Shown one piece after another: positions 1-8,759 of a stretch of DNA of 64,000 nt. The stretch's first letter is position 1, and every line of letters starts with the position of its first letter. Location: contig JARXKN010000001.1 of assembly GCA_030271625.1 (NCBI GenBank), positions 575,765 to 639,764 on the forward strand, read 5' to 3'. The notes under the pieces were generated by a model. That model saw only the letters and a list, made by a program, of their open reading frames with translations, was not told where the DNA came from and made no database searches. The position numbers and the translations under genes were made by a program. This DNA is from Patescibacteria group bacterium (lineage in GTDB: Bacteria; Patescibacteriota; Saccharimonadia; Saccharimonadales; UBA4665).

Positions 1-2
1 TT

Positions 3-113
3 AACAGCTACGTCTACCAATACTCCACCGGCAATGGGATTGATTGTGCCGGAACGAGCAACACAAAACAGGCCTTCTTCCAAGCATTTAAGGGATTACA
101 GCCGTCCAAATAG
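3..113 (+). CDS. 3' end of an unidentified protein (partial)
   Basis: An open frame enters from the left edge and ends at TAG (111-113), giving the last 36 residues of a protein whose start lies outside the window. The visible tail is rich in Tyr, Asn, Gly and Thr and has a single Cys, which would suit the C-terminus of an extracellular or pilin-like protein, but it is too short to assign. The uvrB -10 element begins about 8 bases after the stop. Confidence 0.5.
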   Translation, partial: NSYVYQYSTGNGIDCAGTSNTKQAFFQAFKGLQPSK

Positions 114-120
114 TCGAGCT

Positions 121-129
121 TGCTACAAT
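121..129 (+). promoter_or_regulatory. extended -10 promoter of uvrB
   Basis: TGC followed by TACAAT (124-129) is an extended -10. The hexamer ends 5 nt before the GTG start, so the transcript should begin at or next to the start codon. No -35 is seen at 17 nt spacing. Confidence 0.6.
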
Positions 130-134
130 AAGGT

Positions 135-2099
135 GTGAGCAAATTTGAAATCAAAGCCAATTTTAAGCCGACTGGCGATCAGCCGGCCGCTATCAAGCAG
201 CTAACGGCTGGCTTAGAAGCGGGGCTGCAGCATCAGACACTACTGGGCGTTACTGGTTCTGGTAAGACCTTTACTATGGCTAATTTAATCCAGAATACGC
301 AGAAGCCGACGCTGATTTTGAGCCATAATAAAACGCTAGCCGCCCAATTGTACGGCGAGTTCAAGCATTTCTTTCCCGACAACGCCGTCCATTACTTCGT
401 CAGCTACTTTGATTACTACCAACCCGAAGCCTACATTGCTCGGTCCGACACCTTTATTGAAAAAGACAGTCAGATTAACGAAGAGATTGATCGCTTACGA
501 CACGCTGCCACCGATGCCTTGCTAAGCCGTAAAGACGTCATCATTGTGGCCAGTGTCAGCTGTATTTACGGTATTGGCTCTAAAGAGGATTACGGCGGCA
601 TGTCGCTGGAAGTTTCTAAGGGTGAAAATCGTAAGCGCGACAAGCTACTGCGCCACTTAACTGACATGCAGTATCAGCGTAACGACATTGATTTCCACCG
701 TGGTACCTTCCGGGTGCGCGGCGATGTGGTTGATATTTTCCCGTCCGGTGAAGAGTTGGCCTATCGGCTCGACTTCTTTGGCGATGAAATTGAACGTATC
801 ACCCAAATTGACCAGTTAACCGGTGAAATTCTAAAGACACTGGACACCCTACGGGTGTTTCCTAGTTCGCACTACGTCACCCCGCAAGATAAGCTCAAGG
901 TCGCCCTCGGCAAGATTCAGGACGAGCTGCAAGAACGGCTGGCCCAATTTAAGCTCGATGGTCGCTTGTTAGAAGCTCAGCGTCTAGAGCAGCGCACCCG
1001 CTATGACCTAGAAATGCTGGAAGAAACCGGCTTCGTAAAAGGTATTGAGAACTACAGTCGTTATCTGACGAACCGCGAACCTGGCGAACAGCCCGCCACG
1101 TTGATGGACTATTTCCCCGATGATTACCTACTGCTGATTGACGAAAGCCACATGACGCTGCCACAGGTGCGGGGCATGTATAACGGCGACCGGGCTCGTA
1201 AAGAAGTCTTGGTGGAGCATGGCTTTCGTTTGCCAAGTGCGCTTGATAACCGCCCACTGACCTTTACCGAGTTTGAGCGCCACGTCAATAAAGTCGTTTA
1301 CGTCTCGGCCACGCCGGCCGAGTACGAACTGAGTCGGTCGCCAGCCCCGGCACAACAGGTTATCCGGCCAACCGGTCTGTTAGACCCACCAATTGAGATT
1401 CGACCGGTTGAGGGCCAGGTTGATGACTTATTGGCAGAAATCAGGGCTACCACTGCCAAACAGCAACGGGTGTTAGTGACGACCCTCACCAAGCGTATGA
1501 GTGAAGACTTAACCGAATATCTGCAAGAACTTAATATTAAAGTGGCCTACTTGCACTCCGATGTCGATACGCTCGACCGGACTGACATTTTGCGAGACTT
1601 ACGCTTAGGAGTCTACGATGTCTTAATCGGTATTAACTTGCTACGCGAGGGCCTGGACTTGCCAGAAGTGTCGCTCGTCGCCATCTTAGACGCTGATAAA
1701 GAAGGTTTCTTACGCAGCGAACAGGCCTTAGTGCAGACCGTTGGTCGCGCGGCACGGCACGTTGAGGGACGGGTTATTATGTATGCCGATAGAGTTACGA
1801 GAAGTATGCAAGCCACTATTGACGAGACCACCCGCCGCCGCGCCATTCAAGAAACGTACAATACTGAGCACGGTATCACGCCAACCGGCATTAACCGAGC
1901 TGTGGAAGCTGGTATGAATACCGAAGCGCAGCTGGATGCTAAAAAGCCAAAGCTCAATCTTAATAAGATTCCGAAAGACGAATATTCATCACTCATCAAA
2001 GATTTATCGGGCCAAATGGAACTGGCAGCCCAAAACTTACAATTTGAACAAGCCGCCGAGCTGCGTGATTTAATCGAACAGATTAAAGCGAAACAATAA
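135..2099 (+). CDS. uvrB: UvrABC system protein B (excision repair helicase)
   Basis: UvrB takes over damaged DNA from UvrA, verifies the lesion and recruits UvrC for incision in nucleotide excision repair. The 654-residue product has the family's usual length. The P-loop GVTGSGKT is at about residues 38-45, the DNA-inserting beta-hairpin rich in Tyr (FDYYQPEAY) near 92-100, the LIDESH helicase box near 335, motif [11 protein letters not shown] in the C-terminal helicase lobe, and a UVR coiled-coil domain at about 618-652 for UvrC contact. GTG is chosen as start because the protein begins exactly as UvrB proteins do there and the -10 box sits just upstream. It converges on the next gene with a 4-bp gap. 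No other uvr gene is in the window. Confidence 0.97.
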   Translation: MSKFEIKANFKPTGDQPAAIKQLTAGLEAGLQHQTLLGVTGSGKTFTMANLIQNTQKPTLILSHNKTLAAQLYGEFKHFFPDNAVHYFVSYFDYYQPEAYIARSDTFIEKDSQINEEIDRLRHAATDALLSRKDVIIVASVSCIYGIGSKEDYGGMSLEVSKGENRKRDKLLRHLTDMQYQRNDIDFHRGTFRVRGDVVDIFPSGEELAYRLDFFGDEIERITQIDQLTGEILKTLDTLRVFPSSHYVTPQDKLKVALGKIQDELQERLAQFKLDGRLLEAQRLEQRTRYDLEMLEETGFVKGIENYSRYLTNREPGEQPATLMDYFPDDYLLLIDESHMTLPQVRGMYNGDRARKEVLVEHGFRLPSALDNRPLTFTEFERHVNKVVYVSATPAEYELSRSPAPAQQVIRPTGLLDPPIEIRPVEGQVDDLLAEIRATTAKQQRVLVTTLTKRMSEDLTEYLQELNIKVAYLHSDVDTLDRTDILRDLRLGVYDVLIGINLLREGLDLPEVSLVAILDADKEGFLRSEQALVQTVGRAARHVEGRVIMYADRVTRSMQATIDETTRRRAIQETYNTEHGITPTGINRAVEAGMNTEAQLDAKKPKLNLNKIPKDEYSSLIKDLSGQMELAAQNLQFEQAAELRDLIEQIKAKQ

Positions 2100-2103
2100 A
2101 GGC

Positions 2104-3252
2104 TTAGCGGCGGGGCAGGATTGGCTGGCTGCTGGCCTCGACAATGTCGCGTTTGCTAGCGCCACTTTCAATCAGTTCTAGAGATAGGCCGATGCTGCGG
2201 ACTAAATTACCGACGGCGCTGGCACAGGCGGCTGACAAGTGTCGACCTTTTTCATGGACAAAACTAGCATTGGGAAAATCGGCTAACTGCGCTTCGAACG
2301 CATCGCGATGATTTAATTTACTACCATCAAAGCTATGGAGTACTACTGGCGTGTCTTTAGCGGCATGCTTGAGAAAGGTACCAGCTTCGCCGGTTAAAAT
2401 CGTGCTCCATTTATCATAGGTGTTGGAGGCAAAGCAGGGTGCCAGGCTGACGGTCCCCATCCAACGGCGGGAGCGGGCCACCGTTTGGCTTAAGCCGGTT
2501 TCTAAAATGTTATGAAATATATTCTTCGGCACCAAGGCGGCATCGGCTAAATAGTACGATAGCATCTCTTTGGTCATTAGCTGGTTATACCCCAGCTGTT
2601 CGGCCACACAGGGATCAATACCTTTATTCATGACAATATTCCAACCAAACTGTGGCGCTAATGATTGTTTGGCAAAGGCTTTCATTTCGCCCATCGAGTA
2701 GCCAAGATCTAAAGAAGTGTTGGGTGTGCAACTGGCTGCCCCCAGAAAGCTACGTTGATCATCGGCTCGTAGTATCGCCATGGTGGCCTGGGTATCGTGG
2801 AGCATGCTGTAGCCCTTGGTCTGATTGGTACCGACAATCCGGGTATGGATACCTTGTTGGGCCAGCTTACGGGCAATGTAAGTGTTATAGCCGTTAACGC
2901 GCGTGCCGAGCGGCGGCATCATATCGACGCTGGTAGCAAAGCGTTGGGTATCGGGAATGATTTTACGAATAATAAAACGCGATGGTTTTCTAAAGTTGCT
3001 GTCGGTATCAGCTACTGTCACCAGCGAGGTCTCGGTAAGTCCCACACCAACGTCATATCTATTCGGCAGCTCCTGCCAATCACTCACTTCCAAGGAGAAA
3101 GGTAGGCTAGCTGGGCTGCTAGCACCGGCAGTATATTCAGTTGAAAAAGAACCCCCATCACGTTGACGGGGGAGGATAAGTGTTGGAGGCATTGTTTCGC
3201 CGACTGCTGTTTGGCAGGAAGCCGATTGTTCGTAGCGAGCGGGAGTAGCCAT
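2104..3252 (-). CDS. alpha/beta-hydrolase-like protein, function unknown
   Basis: This 382-residue protein is not recognised by name. A nucleophile-elbow pattern GYSMGE places a candidate catalytic Ser at 186. A possible acid is Asp309 (SFDGS) and a possible His is 338 (KGRHLS), in the order expected of an alpha/beta-hydrolase fold. The first ~95 residues look like a poorly conserved N-terminal region without a clear signal peptide or membrane segment. The fold is an inference from these three motifs; the substrate cannot be given. It is a single gene convergent with uvrB and divergent from gatC, with a 137-bp AT-rich gap upstream. Confidence 0.6.
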   Translation of the reverse strand: MATPARYEQSASCQTAVGETMPPTLILPRQRDGGSFSTEYTAGASSPASLPFSLEVSDWQELPNRYDVGVGLTETSLVTVADTDSNFRKPSRFIIRKIIPDTQRFATSVDMMPPLGTRVNGYNTYIARKLAQQGIHTRIVGTNQTKGYSMLHDTQATMAILRADDQRSFLGAASCTPNTSLDLGYSMGEMKAFAKQSLAPQFGWNIVMNKGIDPCVAEQLGYNQLMTKEMLSYYLADAALVPKNIFHNILETGLSQTVARSRRWMGTVSLAPCFASNTYDKWSTILTGEAGTFLKHAAKDTPVVLHSFDGSKLNHRDAFEAQLADFPNASFVHEKGRHLSAACASAVGNLVRSIGLSLELIESGASKRDIVEASSQPILPRR

Positions 3253-3369
3253 ATATTTTTATTTACATAATCACTTTTCTTCATCATAGTCCTTACGTTA
3301 CGGCTTTGTAAAGCAGATTATTTTGCTGGCCATTTTCAGTGTAAAATAGCGGTAAAATCACTAGTCGTC

Positions 3370-3378
3370 TGGTACAAT
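3370..3378 (+). promoter_or_regulatory. extended -10 promoter of the gatCAB operon
   Basis: TGG followed by TACAAT (3373-3378) lies 11 nt before the gatC ATG. The predicted leader is about 4-5 nt, too short for a Shine-Dalgarno site. No convincing -35. Confidence 0.55.
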
Positions 3379-3389
3379 CGTACTTACAC

Positions 3390-3683
3390 ATGGGCAAACT
3401 TTCTCGCGATGACGTATTAAAATTAGCTAATTTAGCCCGGCTTGAGCTGAGCGAAGACGAAATCACTGAATATGTTACGGAGTTAAGCGAAATCTTACAG
3501 TATGTCGAAATGCTTCAATCGGTTGATGTTTCCGGCTTGGCGCCGACCAATCAGGTAACTGGCTTAACCAATGTGACCCGTGATGATGAAATTGTCGATT
3601 ACGGCTACCAGGTTGCCGATTTATTGACCAATGTCCCGGCCGTCGAAGCCGGCCAGCTAAAAGTTAAACGGATGATTGGCTAG
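3390..3683 (+). CDS. gatC: Asp-tRNA(Asn)/Glu-tRNA(Gln) amidotransferase subunit C
   Basis: GatC is the small subunit that wraps around and stabilises GatA in the GatCAB amidotransferase, which converts mischarged Glu-tRNA(Gln) and/or Asp-tRNA(Asn) into the correct aminoacyl-tRNAs. The 97-residue product shows the family pattern near the N-terminus (LANLARLELSEDE, ~11-23), a SEILQYVEMLQSVDVSGLAPT core, and a C-terminal stretch with DLLTNVPAVEAGQLKVKR. It heads a coupled operon: gatA starts 2 nt after its stop. Confidence 0.95.
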   Translation: MGKLSRDDVLKLANLARLELSEDEITEYVTELSEILQYVEMLQSVDVSGLAPTNQVTGLTNVTRDDEIVDYGYQVADLLTNVPAVEAGQLKVKRMIG

Positions 3684-3685
3684 TT

Positions 3686-5110
3686 ATGGAACAGTGGCCA
3701 GCAATTACAATCTTAGCGGCTGATGTTCAAGCCGGTCGTACAACTGCCCGCTCGCTGGTCGAGCGCTCACTCAAAGCTATTGCCGAGCAAGCTGATTTCA
3801 AGGCTATTATTGTTTCGCTCGATGAACGTGCCTTGGCTCGAGCTGACAGCATCGACGCCCAAGTGAGTGCTGGCACGGCAGTTGGTCGCTTAGCTGGCGT
3901 ACCATTTATAGCCAAAGATAATTTCTTAGTTTACGGCGCCGAAACCACAGCAGCTAGTAACATTCTGAAGGGCTTTACAGCGCCCTATCAGGCAGCCGCT
4001 ATCGAAAAACTAGAAGCTGAGGGTGCCATCTGTGTCGCCAAGGCTAACCTCGATGCTTTTGCGCATGGTTCTAGTACTGAAAACAGCGATTTTATGACTA
4101 CTAAAAACCCCCACGATACGACTCGCGTGCCCGGTGGTAGCTCCGGTGGATCAGCTGCCGCCGTTGTGCTCGCTATGGCGCCGTTTGCCCTCGGTACCGA
4201 TACCGGTGGCTCAATCCGTCTGCCGGCCAGTTACTGCGGCGCCGTCGGCTATAAACCAACCTATGGCCTGGTGAGCCGCTCGGGTGTGGTGGCGATGGCC
4301 AGCAGCACCGACGTCATCGGGCCACTAACAATGTCGGTGGACGATGCTGCGCTAGTGCTTGATGTTATGGCCGGCCGCGACCAACTGGACGGTACAACTA
4401 TTGAAAAAGACGTCGCTGGTTATGACCACTTATCCGCTACCATAGCCGGTAAAAAAGTTGGTGTCATTAAAGAGTATCTGGCGGAGGGCATAGCGCCAGG
4501 GGTTAAACAACAAGTTGAAGCTGCAATTGCCAAGCTCAAAGCCGCTGGTGCTGAAATTATTGACTTAAGCTTGCCCAGCCTACCGACGGCTTTAGCAGTC
4601 TATTACATTTTATGTCCAGCCGAAGTTAGCAGTAACCTTGGTCGCTACGATGGGCAACGCTTCGGCTTTAGTTATAGCGATGCTACCACGCTCGACGAAA
4701 GCTACAAACAGTCCCGCTCGCGCGGTTTTGGCAAAGAGGCCAAGCGTCGAATTATGATTGGTACCTATGTCCTCAGCAGCGGCTACTATGATGCTTACTA
4801 CAAAAAAGCCCAGACGGTCCGTACGAAATTGATAAACGAATTTATGGCTGCCTTCGAGCAAGTTGATATTTTAGTTGGTCCAACCGCCCCAGATGTGGCC
4901 TTTAAAATTGGCGAGAACATTGATGACCCGCTCAAGATGTATTTAACTGATATTCTCACCGTGGCCGCCAATTTAGTGGGCGTGCCGTCCATTAGCTTAC
5001 CGGCTGGGACAGTCGACGGTTTACCAGTTGGCTTGCAGTTAATGGCTGCGCAGCGGGCAGATCGAGCATTACTAGCTTTTGCTAAAGGCGCTGAGGAGCT
5101 AATCGCATGA
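3686..5110 (+). CDS. gatA: Asp/Glu-tRNA amidotransferase subunit A
   Basis: GatA is the glutaminase subunit that releases ammonia from Gln for transamidation. The 474-residue protein has the amidase-signature Ser-cisSer-Lys triad: Lys77 in PFIAKDNF, cis-Ser152 in the PGGSSGGSAAAV loop, and nucleophile Ser176 in TDTGGSIRLP. Length and the C-terminal GVPSISLPAG region are typical. Its last codons overlap the next start by 4 bp (ATGA), which implies translational coupling to an unrelated membrane protein inserted between gatA and gatB. Confidence 0.97.
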   Translation: MEQWPAITILAADVQAGRTTARSLVERSLKAIAEQADFKAIIVSLDERALARADSIDAQVSAGTAVGRLAGVPFIAKDNFLVYGAETTAASNILKGFTAPYQAAAIEKLEAEGAICVAKANLDAFAHGSSTENSDFMTTKNPHDTTRVPGGSSGGSAAAVVLAMAPFALGTDTGGSIRLPASYCGAVGYKPTYGLVSRSGVVAMASSTDVIGPLTMSVDDAALVLDVMAGRDQLDGTTIEKDVAGYDHLSATIAGKKVGVIKEYLAEGIAPGVKQQVEAAIAKLKAAGAEIIDLSLPSLPTALAVYYILCPAEVSSNLGRYDGQRFGFSYSDATTLDESYKQSRSRGFGKEAKRRIMIGTYVLSSGYYDAYYKKAQTVRTKLINEFMAAFEQVDILVGPTAPDVAFKIGENIDDPLKMYLTDILTVAANLVGVPSISLPAGTVDGLPVGLQLMAAQRADRALLAFAKGAEELIA

Positions 5111-5616
5111 ATATTAAAACCTATATCTATGCCGGCGCTGGTTTAGTTTTCTTACTTATAATTGTAGGTTTAGTGCTAAAGTATCGCCCCAGAAAAATAA
5201 ATACATCCAGCTGCTCAGACAAGTGGCAGGCTGTCCAAAAGCACTGTGCCGATAAAAAAACCTGGCACTTAGCAGTGACCGATGCTGATCGCTTACTCGA
5301 TGATGTCTTAAAACGCCGTCACTACAAGGGTAAAACAACTGGCGAGCGCTTAGTCAGCGCCCAACATGCTTTTAGTAATAATGAATCACTGTGGTTTGGA
5401 CATAAGCTCTACAACCGTATCCACGATGATGGACTGGTTAAAATCAGCAAACAAGACACGCTTGAAGCCCTTGGTGGTTTTCGTCAGGCGCTGAAAGATC
5501 TGGGAGCCCTCCAAGACAAGATTATTACCGCACCAACCGAAACAGTGCCAGCGACAATTATTATCGAACCTGAAGCAACTGAAACAGCTGCCGCAGTTGA
5601 GGAGGCGACCAAATGA
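5107..5616 (+). CDS. single-pass membrane protein with HEPN-like helices, inside the gatCAB operon
   Basis: This 169-residue protein is of unknown function. One transmembrane helix (~8-25) anchors it, followed by a soluble helical region. The segment WHLAVTDADRLLDDVLKRR (~57-75), a TTGERL turn, and LWFGHKLYNRIHDD (~95-108) resemble the two-helix arrangement with an Arg-x-His end seen in HEPN-type domains. The resemblance is an impression, not a database result. The tail (~140-169) is Ala/Glu/Thr-rich. Start and stop overlap gatA and gatB by 4 bp each, so expression must be tied to the amidotransferase subunits. A role at the membrane near the amidotransferase would be a guess. Confidence 0.75.
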   Translation: MNIKTYIYAGAGLVFLLIIVGLVLKYRPRKINTSSCSDKWQAVQKHCADKKTWHLAVTDADRLLDDVLKRRHYKGKTTGERLVSAQHAFSNNESLWFGHKLYNRIHDDGLVKISKQDTLEALGGFRQALKDLGALQDKIITAPTETVPATIIIEPEATETAAAVEEATK

Positions 5617-7070
5617 TCGACCCCAAGCTCAAAGCCCAGTACACCACCACCATTGGCATTGAATGTCACGTCCAGCTTAAGACCAACACTAAGTTGTTTT
5701 CGGCAGTTGGTAACGACGCTCGGGAAGCTCCGGCTAATAGCCTCGTCAGCCATATTGATTTCGGTTTGCCAGGAGCGCTGCCGGTACTCAATAAAGAAGC
5801 CTTAACACTGGCCGTCAAGGCCGCCTTTGCGCTTGGAACTGAGCCGGAACGATTTAGTAAATTCGATCGCAAACATTATTTTTATCCTGACCTGCCAAAA
5901 GGCTATCAAATCACCCAGTTTGACGAGCCGATTATTGGTAAAGGTGCTATTACTATCCAAGTTGACGGCCAGCCAAAGCTCATCGGTATTACCCGAGCCC
6001 ACATGGAAGAAGATGCCGGCAAAAGTACCCATCCCGCCGGAACTGACTACAGCTTAGTCGACTTGAACCGGGCGGGTACACCGCTGCTAGAAATTGTCAG
6101 TGAGCCCGATATGCATACGAGTGCCGAAGCCAAAGCCTACGCCTACGAACTGTATCTGCGGATGCGTTACGCCGAAGTCTCGGAAGCCAATTTGTATTAC
6201 GGTAATATGCGCTTTGACGTTAACGTCAGTGTTAGTAAGACTGACCAACTCGGCACCCGTTCCGAAACTAAGAACTTGAATAGTTTCCGGTCAGTCGAAA
6301 AAGCTGTGGACTACGAAGTTGAGCGCCAGATTAACGTCCTGGAGCGTGGCGAGTCAGTCGTCCAGGAAACTCGCGGCTGGAACGACGATAAGCAGGCCAC
6401 CTTCAGCCAGCGTTCCAAAGAGAACGCCGATGACTATCGTTATATGCCGGACCCTGATATCCCTCCCGTCGAGCTCGACGAAGCCTTTATTGCGGCTATC
6501 AAGGCCGACATGCCGCTACTACCAGATGATTACCGCTCAAAATTTGCAGCTATCGATTTTGACGGCAAGGTGGTAGCCGATATATTGGCGGTGCCAGAGT
6601 CGGCTAAGCTAGTGGCTCAGATTCTCGATACTGCTGGACCAGAGCATGCTCGCCGTATCGCGTTTTGGCTCATGCTCAACACGCCGACAGATGAAGAACC
6701 CACCGTAACGGCGGCGCCGATTGCCCCTGCCGAACAGCTTATCAAGCTCTCCCAGTTGGTTGCCGATAATAAACTCAGCTCCACGGCTGCCAAAGAGGTG
6801 TTAGCTGTACTTCAGCAGCAGGGTGGCGATGTGGAAGCAATTGCTACCAGCAAAAACCTCATGCAAGAATCAGACGAAAATGCGATTGCTGCCATCGTGA
6901 CAGAAGTCCTAGCCGCCAACCCGAAAGCCGCCGAAGATGTCAAAAACGGCGAAATGAAAGCGATTGGTTTCTTGGTTGGTCAAGTTATGAAGCAGAGCCA
7001 AGGCAAAGCTAATCCAGCCCTCGCTCAACAACTTATTAAACGGCAGTTAGCGCTACCTAAGGAGGGTTGA
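5613..7070 (+). CDS. gatB: Asp/Glu-tRNA amidotransferase subunit B
   Basis: GatB binds the mischarged tRNA, activates the acyl group with ATP and uses ammonia channelled from GatA. The 485-residue product has the GIECHVQLKTNTKLFS N-terminal signature, the HKHYFYPDLPKGYQITQ kinase-like core motif (here RKHYFYPDLPKGYQITQF, ~88-105), LEIVSEPDMHTSAEAKAY near 160, and the DYRYMPDPDIPP motif. The C-terminal YqeY-like helical tail contains GFLVGQVMKQSQGKANP. The ATG overlaps the upstream stop, and the gene ends in TGA overlapping galU, so TGA is read as stop. Confidence 0.97.
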   Translation: MIDPKLKAQYTTTIGIECHVQLKTNTKLFSAVGNDAREAPANSLVSHIDFGLPGALPVLNKEALTLAVKAAFALGTEPERFSKFDRKHYFYPDLPKGYQITQFDEPIIGKGAITIQVDGQPKLIGITRAHMEEDAGKSTHPAGTDYSLVDLNRAGTPLLEIVSEPDMHTSAEAKAYAYELYLRMRYAEVSEANLYYGNMRFDVNVSVSKTDQLGTRSETKNLNSFRSVEKAVDYEVERQINVLERGESVVQETRGWNDDKQATFSQRSKENADDYRYMPDPDIPPVELDEAFIAAIKADMPLLPDDYRSKFAAIDFDGKVVADILAVPESAKLVAQILDTAGPEHARRIAFWLMLNTPTDEEPTVTAAPIAPAEQLIKLSQLVADNKLSSTAAKEVLAVLQQQGGDVEAIATSKNLMQESDENAIAAIVTEVLAANPKAAEDVKNGEMKAIGFLVGQVMKQSQGKANPALAQQLIKRQLALPKEG

Positions 7071-7972
7071 TGTCTACCACCCCAACTCCTAAAGTTACCA
7101 AAGCCGTGATTGCGGCGGCTGGGTTTGGCACGCGGTTTTTGCCGCAAACTAAGGCCATGCCTAAAGAAATGCTCCCCCTAATTGATAAGCCAATCATTCA
7201 GTATGTCGTCGAGGAGCTCGTCGCTGCCGGCATTAAAGACATTATCATTATTAGTGGTTCTAATAAGCGGAGTATCGAAGATCACTTCGATACGCCTAAT
7301 CAGGATTTGGTTAGCAACTTGCAGGCCGGCGGTGCTAAGAAAGAGCCATTGTTGCGTGAAGTCGAAGCTATTAGTAACATGGCAAACTTTATCTATGTGC
7401 GCCAGAAGGGGCCGTACGGTAATGCTACGCCGGTGGCCTGCGCCTCTCATTTAATTGGCAATGAACCATTTATCTACACTTTTGCCGATGACTTTTTTAA
7501 AGCCAGCCCTGGCCGAACGCAGCAGTTAATTGCGGCCCACACTAAATACGGCGGCTCTATTTTGGCCTGTAAGCGCGTTGAAGATGATGCTGAGTATGAT
7601 CGTTACGGCTTTGCGGCTGGCGAAAGCCTGGCCGAGGGCATTATTAAAGTGAATCAGATTGTTGAAAAGCCCGGTAAAGCCAAAGCGCCGTCGGCGATGG
7701 CTAGTGTCAGCGGCTACCTGCTCACACCCCATATTTTCAGCTACATCGAAGACGCCATTGCGGCTTACGACGGTGGTGAGCTGATGATTCAACCAATCAT
7801 GCAAACCATGATAGATGATGGCCTCGGCTTTCACGCCTGTGAAATAGCGAATGGCACCTACTATGATACCGGTGACAAGCTGGAGTATTTAAAAACGGCA
7901 GTTGCTTTTGCCTTAGAACGTGATGATATCGGGCCGGAGCTCTTGCAGTTCCTGCGAAAAAAGTTACAGTAA
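7070..7972 (+). CDS. galU: UTP--glucose-1-phosphate uridylyltransferase
   Basis: GalU makes UDP-glucose from UTP and glucose-1-phosphate for cell-envelope polysaccharides. The 300-residue product has the nucleotidyltransferase motif AAGFGTRFLPQTKAMPKEM (~17-35), a KPIIQYVVEE segment, the metal-binding FADDF and the VEKPGKAKAPS loop, matching bacterial GalU. I take ATG at 7070 rather than the TTG one codon upstream: it lies 4-5 nt after AAGGAGG (7059-7065) and overlaps the gatB stop by one base. It is the last strongly coupled member of the gat operon. The link between tRNA amidation and sugar activation is probably only co-transcription. Confidence 0.95.
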   Translation: MSTTPTPKVTKAVIAAAGFGTRFLPQTKAMPKEMLPLIDKPIIQYVVEELVAAGIKDIIIISGSNKRSIEDHFDTPNQDLVSNLQAGGAKKEPLLREVEAISNMANFIYVRQKGPYGNATPVACASHLIGNEPFIYTFADDFFKASPGRTQQLIAAHTKYGGSILACKRVEDDAEYDRYGFAAGESLAEGIIKVNQIVEKPGKAKAPSAMASVSGYLLTPHIFSYIEDAIAAYDGGELMIQPIMQTMIDDGLGFHACEIANGTYYDTGDKLEYLKTAVAFALERDDIGPELLQFLRKKLQ

Positions 7973-8001
7973 TACTTAACAACTAACACTAAGGTATTAC
8001 T

Positions 8002-8250
8002 ATGACAACTACTCAGTCCGTTCTGCTCATTATTCTGTCAGTCTTCCTAGCCCTGTTCTTGGGGCTCGCCATTGCACTCACCGTGCTGACTATTAAGCTC
8101 GTTAAAAGCGTTAAGCGGATTGTGCTCAAGGCCGAAGAGGTGGTCGACTCGGTCGAAACCGCGGCTGAAGTGGTAAAAAATGCTTCTGGCCCACTGGCCA
8201 CCCTACGGGTTATTAAAAATATTGTTGACCTAGTAAATAGAAAGAAATAG
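8002..8250 (+). CDS. small membrane protein (82 aa)
   Basis: One N-terminal transmembrane helix (~6-31, Leu/Ile/Ala-rich) is followed by a basic then amphipathic helix containing KAEEVVDSVETAAEVV. This layout is like DUF948/YtxG-type proteins, which often precede YtxH-type genes. A YtxH-like gene follows 8 bp downstream, supporting a paired role at the envelope. An AAGG site precedes the ATG. Exact function is unknown. Confidence 0.7.
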   Translation: MTTTQSVLLIILSVFLALFLGLAIALTVLTIKLVKSVKRIVLKAEEVVDSVETAAEVVKNASGPLATLRVIKNIVDLVNRKK

Positions 8251-8258
8251 GAGAACCT

Positions 8259-8669
8259 ATGGCACATCCCATGAAGACTGCAAAACGAATTGCTGCCAGC
8301 GCTGCCGTAGCCGGTGCTGCCGGTTACTTAGCTGGTCTGTTGACCGCCCCAAAAAGTGGTAAAGCCACCCGCGAGGAATTCCTGAAAGCGGCTGGTAAAA
8401 ATGCGAGTGATATGGAAGCTCAACTTAACACCTTACACACAGAATTAGGTAACCTTGTAGATGAAGCTAAAGGCAAAGGTGATGACCTTGGCAGTAAGGC
8501 GCAAAAAGAATTACGTAAGCTAGTTGATCTTTCAAAAGACAGTAAAGACAAGACCGCTACGGTATTGAGTGCCCTAAAAAATGGCAAAGCCAGCGACAAA
8601 GATCTAAAAAAGGCCATGGCCGATGCGAAGCACGCTATTGATCACATCAAAGACTACCTTAAAAAGTAG
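8259..8669 (+). CDS. YtxH-like / gas-vesicle-GvpP-like stress protein
   Basis: A 136-residue protein. Near the N-terminus the Ala/Gly-rich helix AVAGAAGYLAGLLTAPKSGK (~16-35) matches the YtxH family hallmark (glycine-rich membrane helix ending in TAPKSG). It is followed by a long Lys/Asp-rich helical region to ~132 that probably forms a coiled coil. Family members are linked to general stress in Firmicutes, but no biochemical role is known. AGGAG lies 7 nt before the ATG. It likely shares a transcript with the preceding membrane protein. Confidence 0.75.
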   Translation: MAHPMKTAKRIAASAAVAGAAGYLAGLLTAPKSGKATREEFLKAAGKNASDMEAQLNTLHTELGNLVDEAKGKGDDLGSKAQKELRKLVDLSKDSKDKTATVLSALKNGKASDKDLKKAMADAKHAIDHIKDYLKK

Positions 8670-8723
8670 CCACTAGCCGTAGCCGTTGTAAATGTTAGGC
8701 CGGACGCAGCTGGGCATAAGCTG

Positions 8724-8729
8724 TATACT
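8724..8729 (+). promoter_or_regulatory. -10 box for dnaE
   Basis: TATACT lies 30 nt before the GTG start of dnaE in the 90-bp gap after the YtxH-like gene. An AAAGG site sits 5 nt before the GTG, so this is a short led transcript. Confidence 0.45.
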
Positions 8730-8759
8730 TAAAGCTATAACTAACGCTAAAGGGTACAC

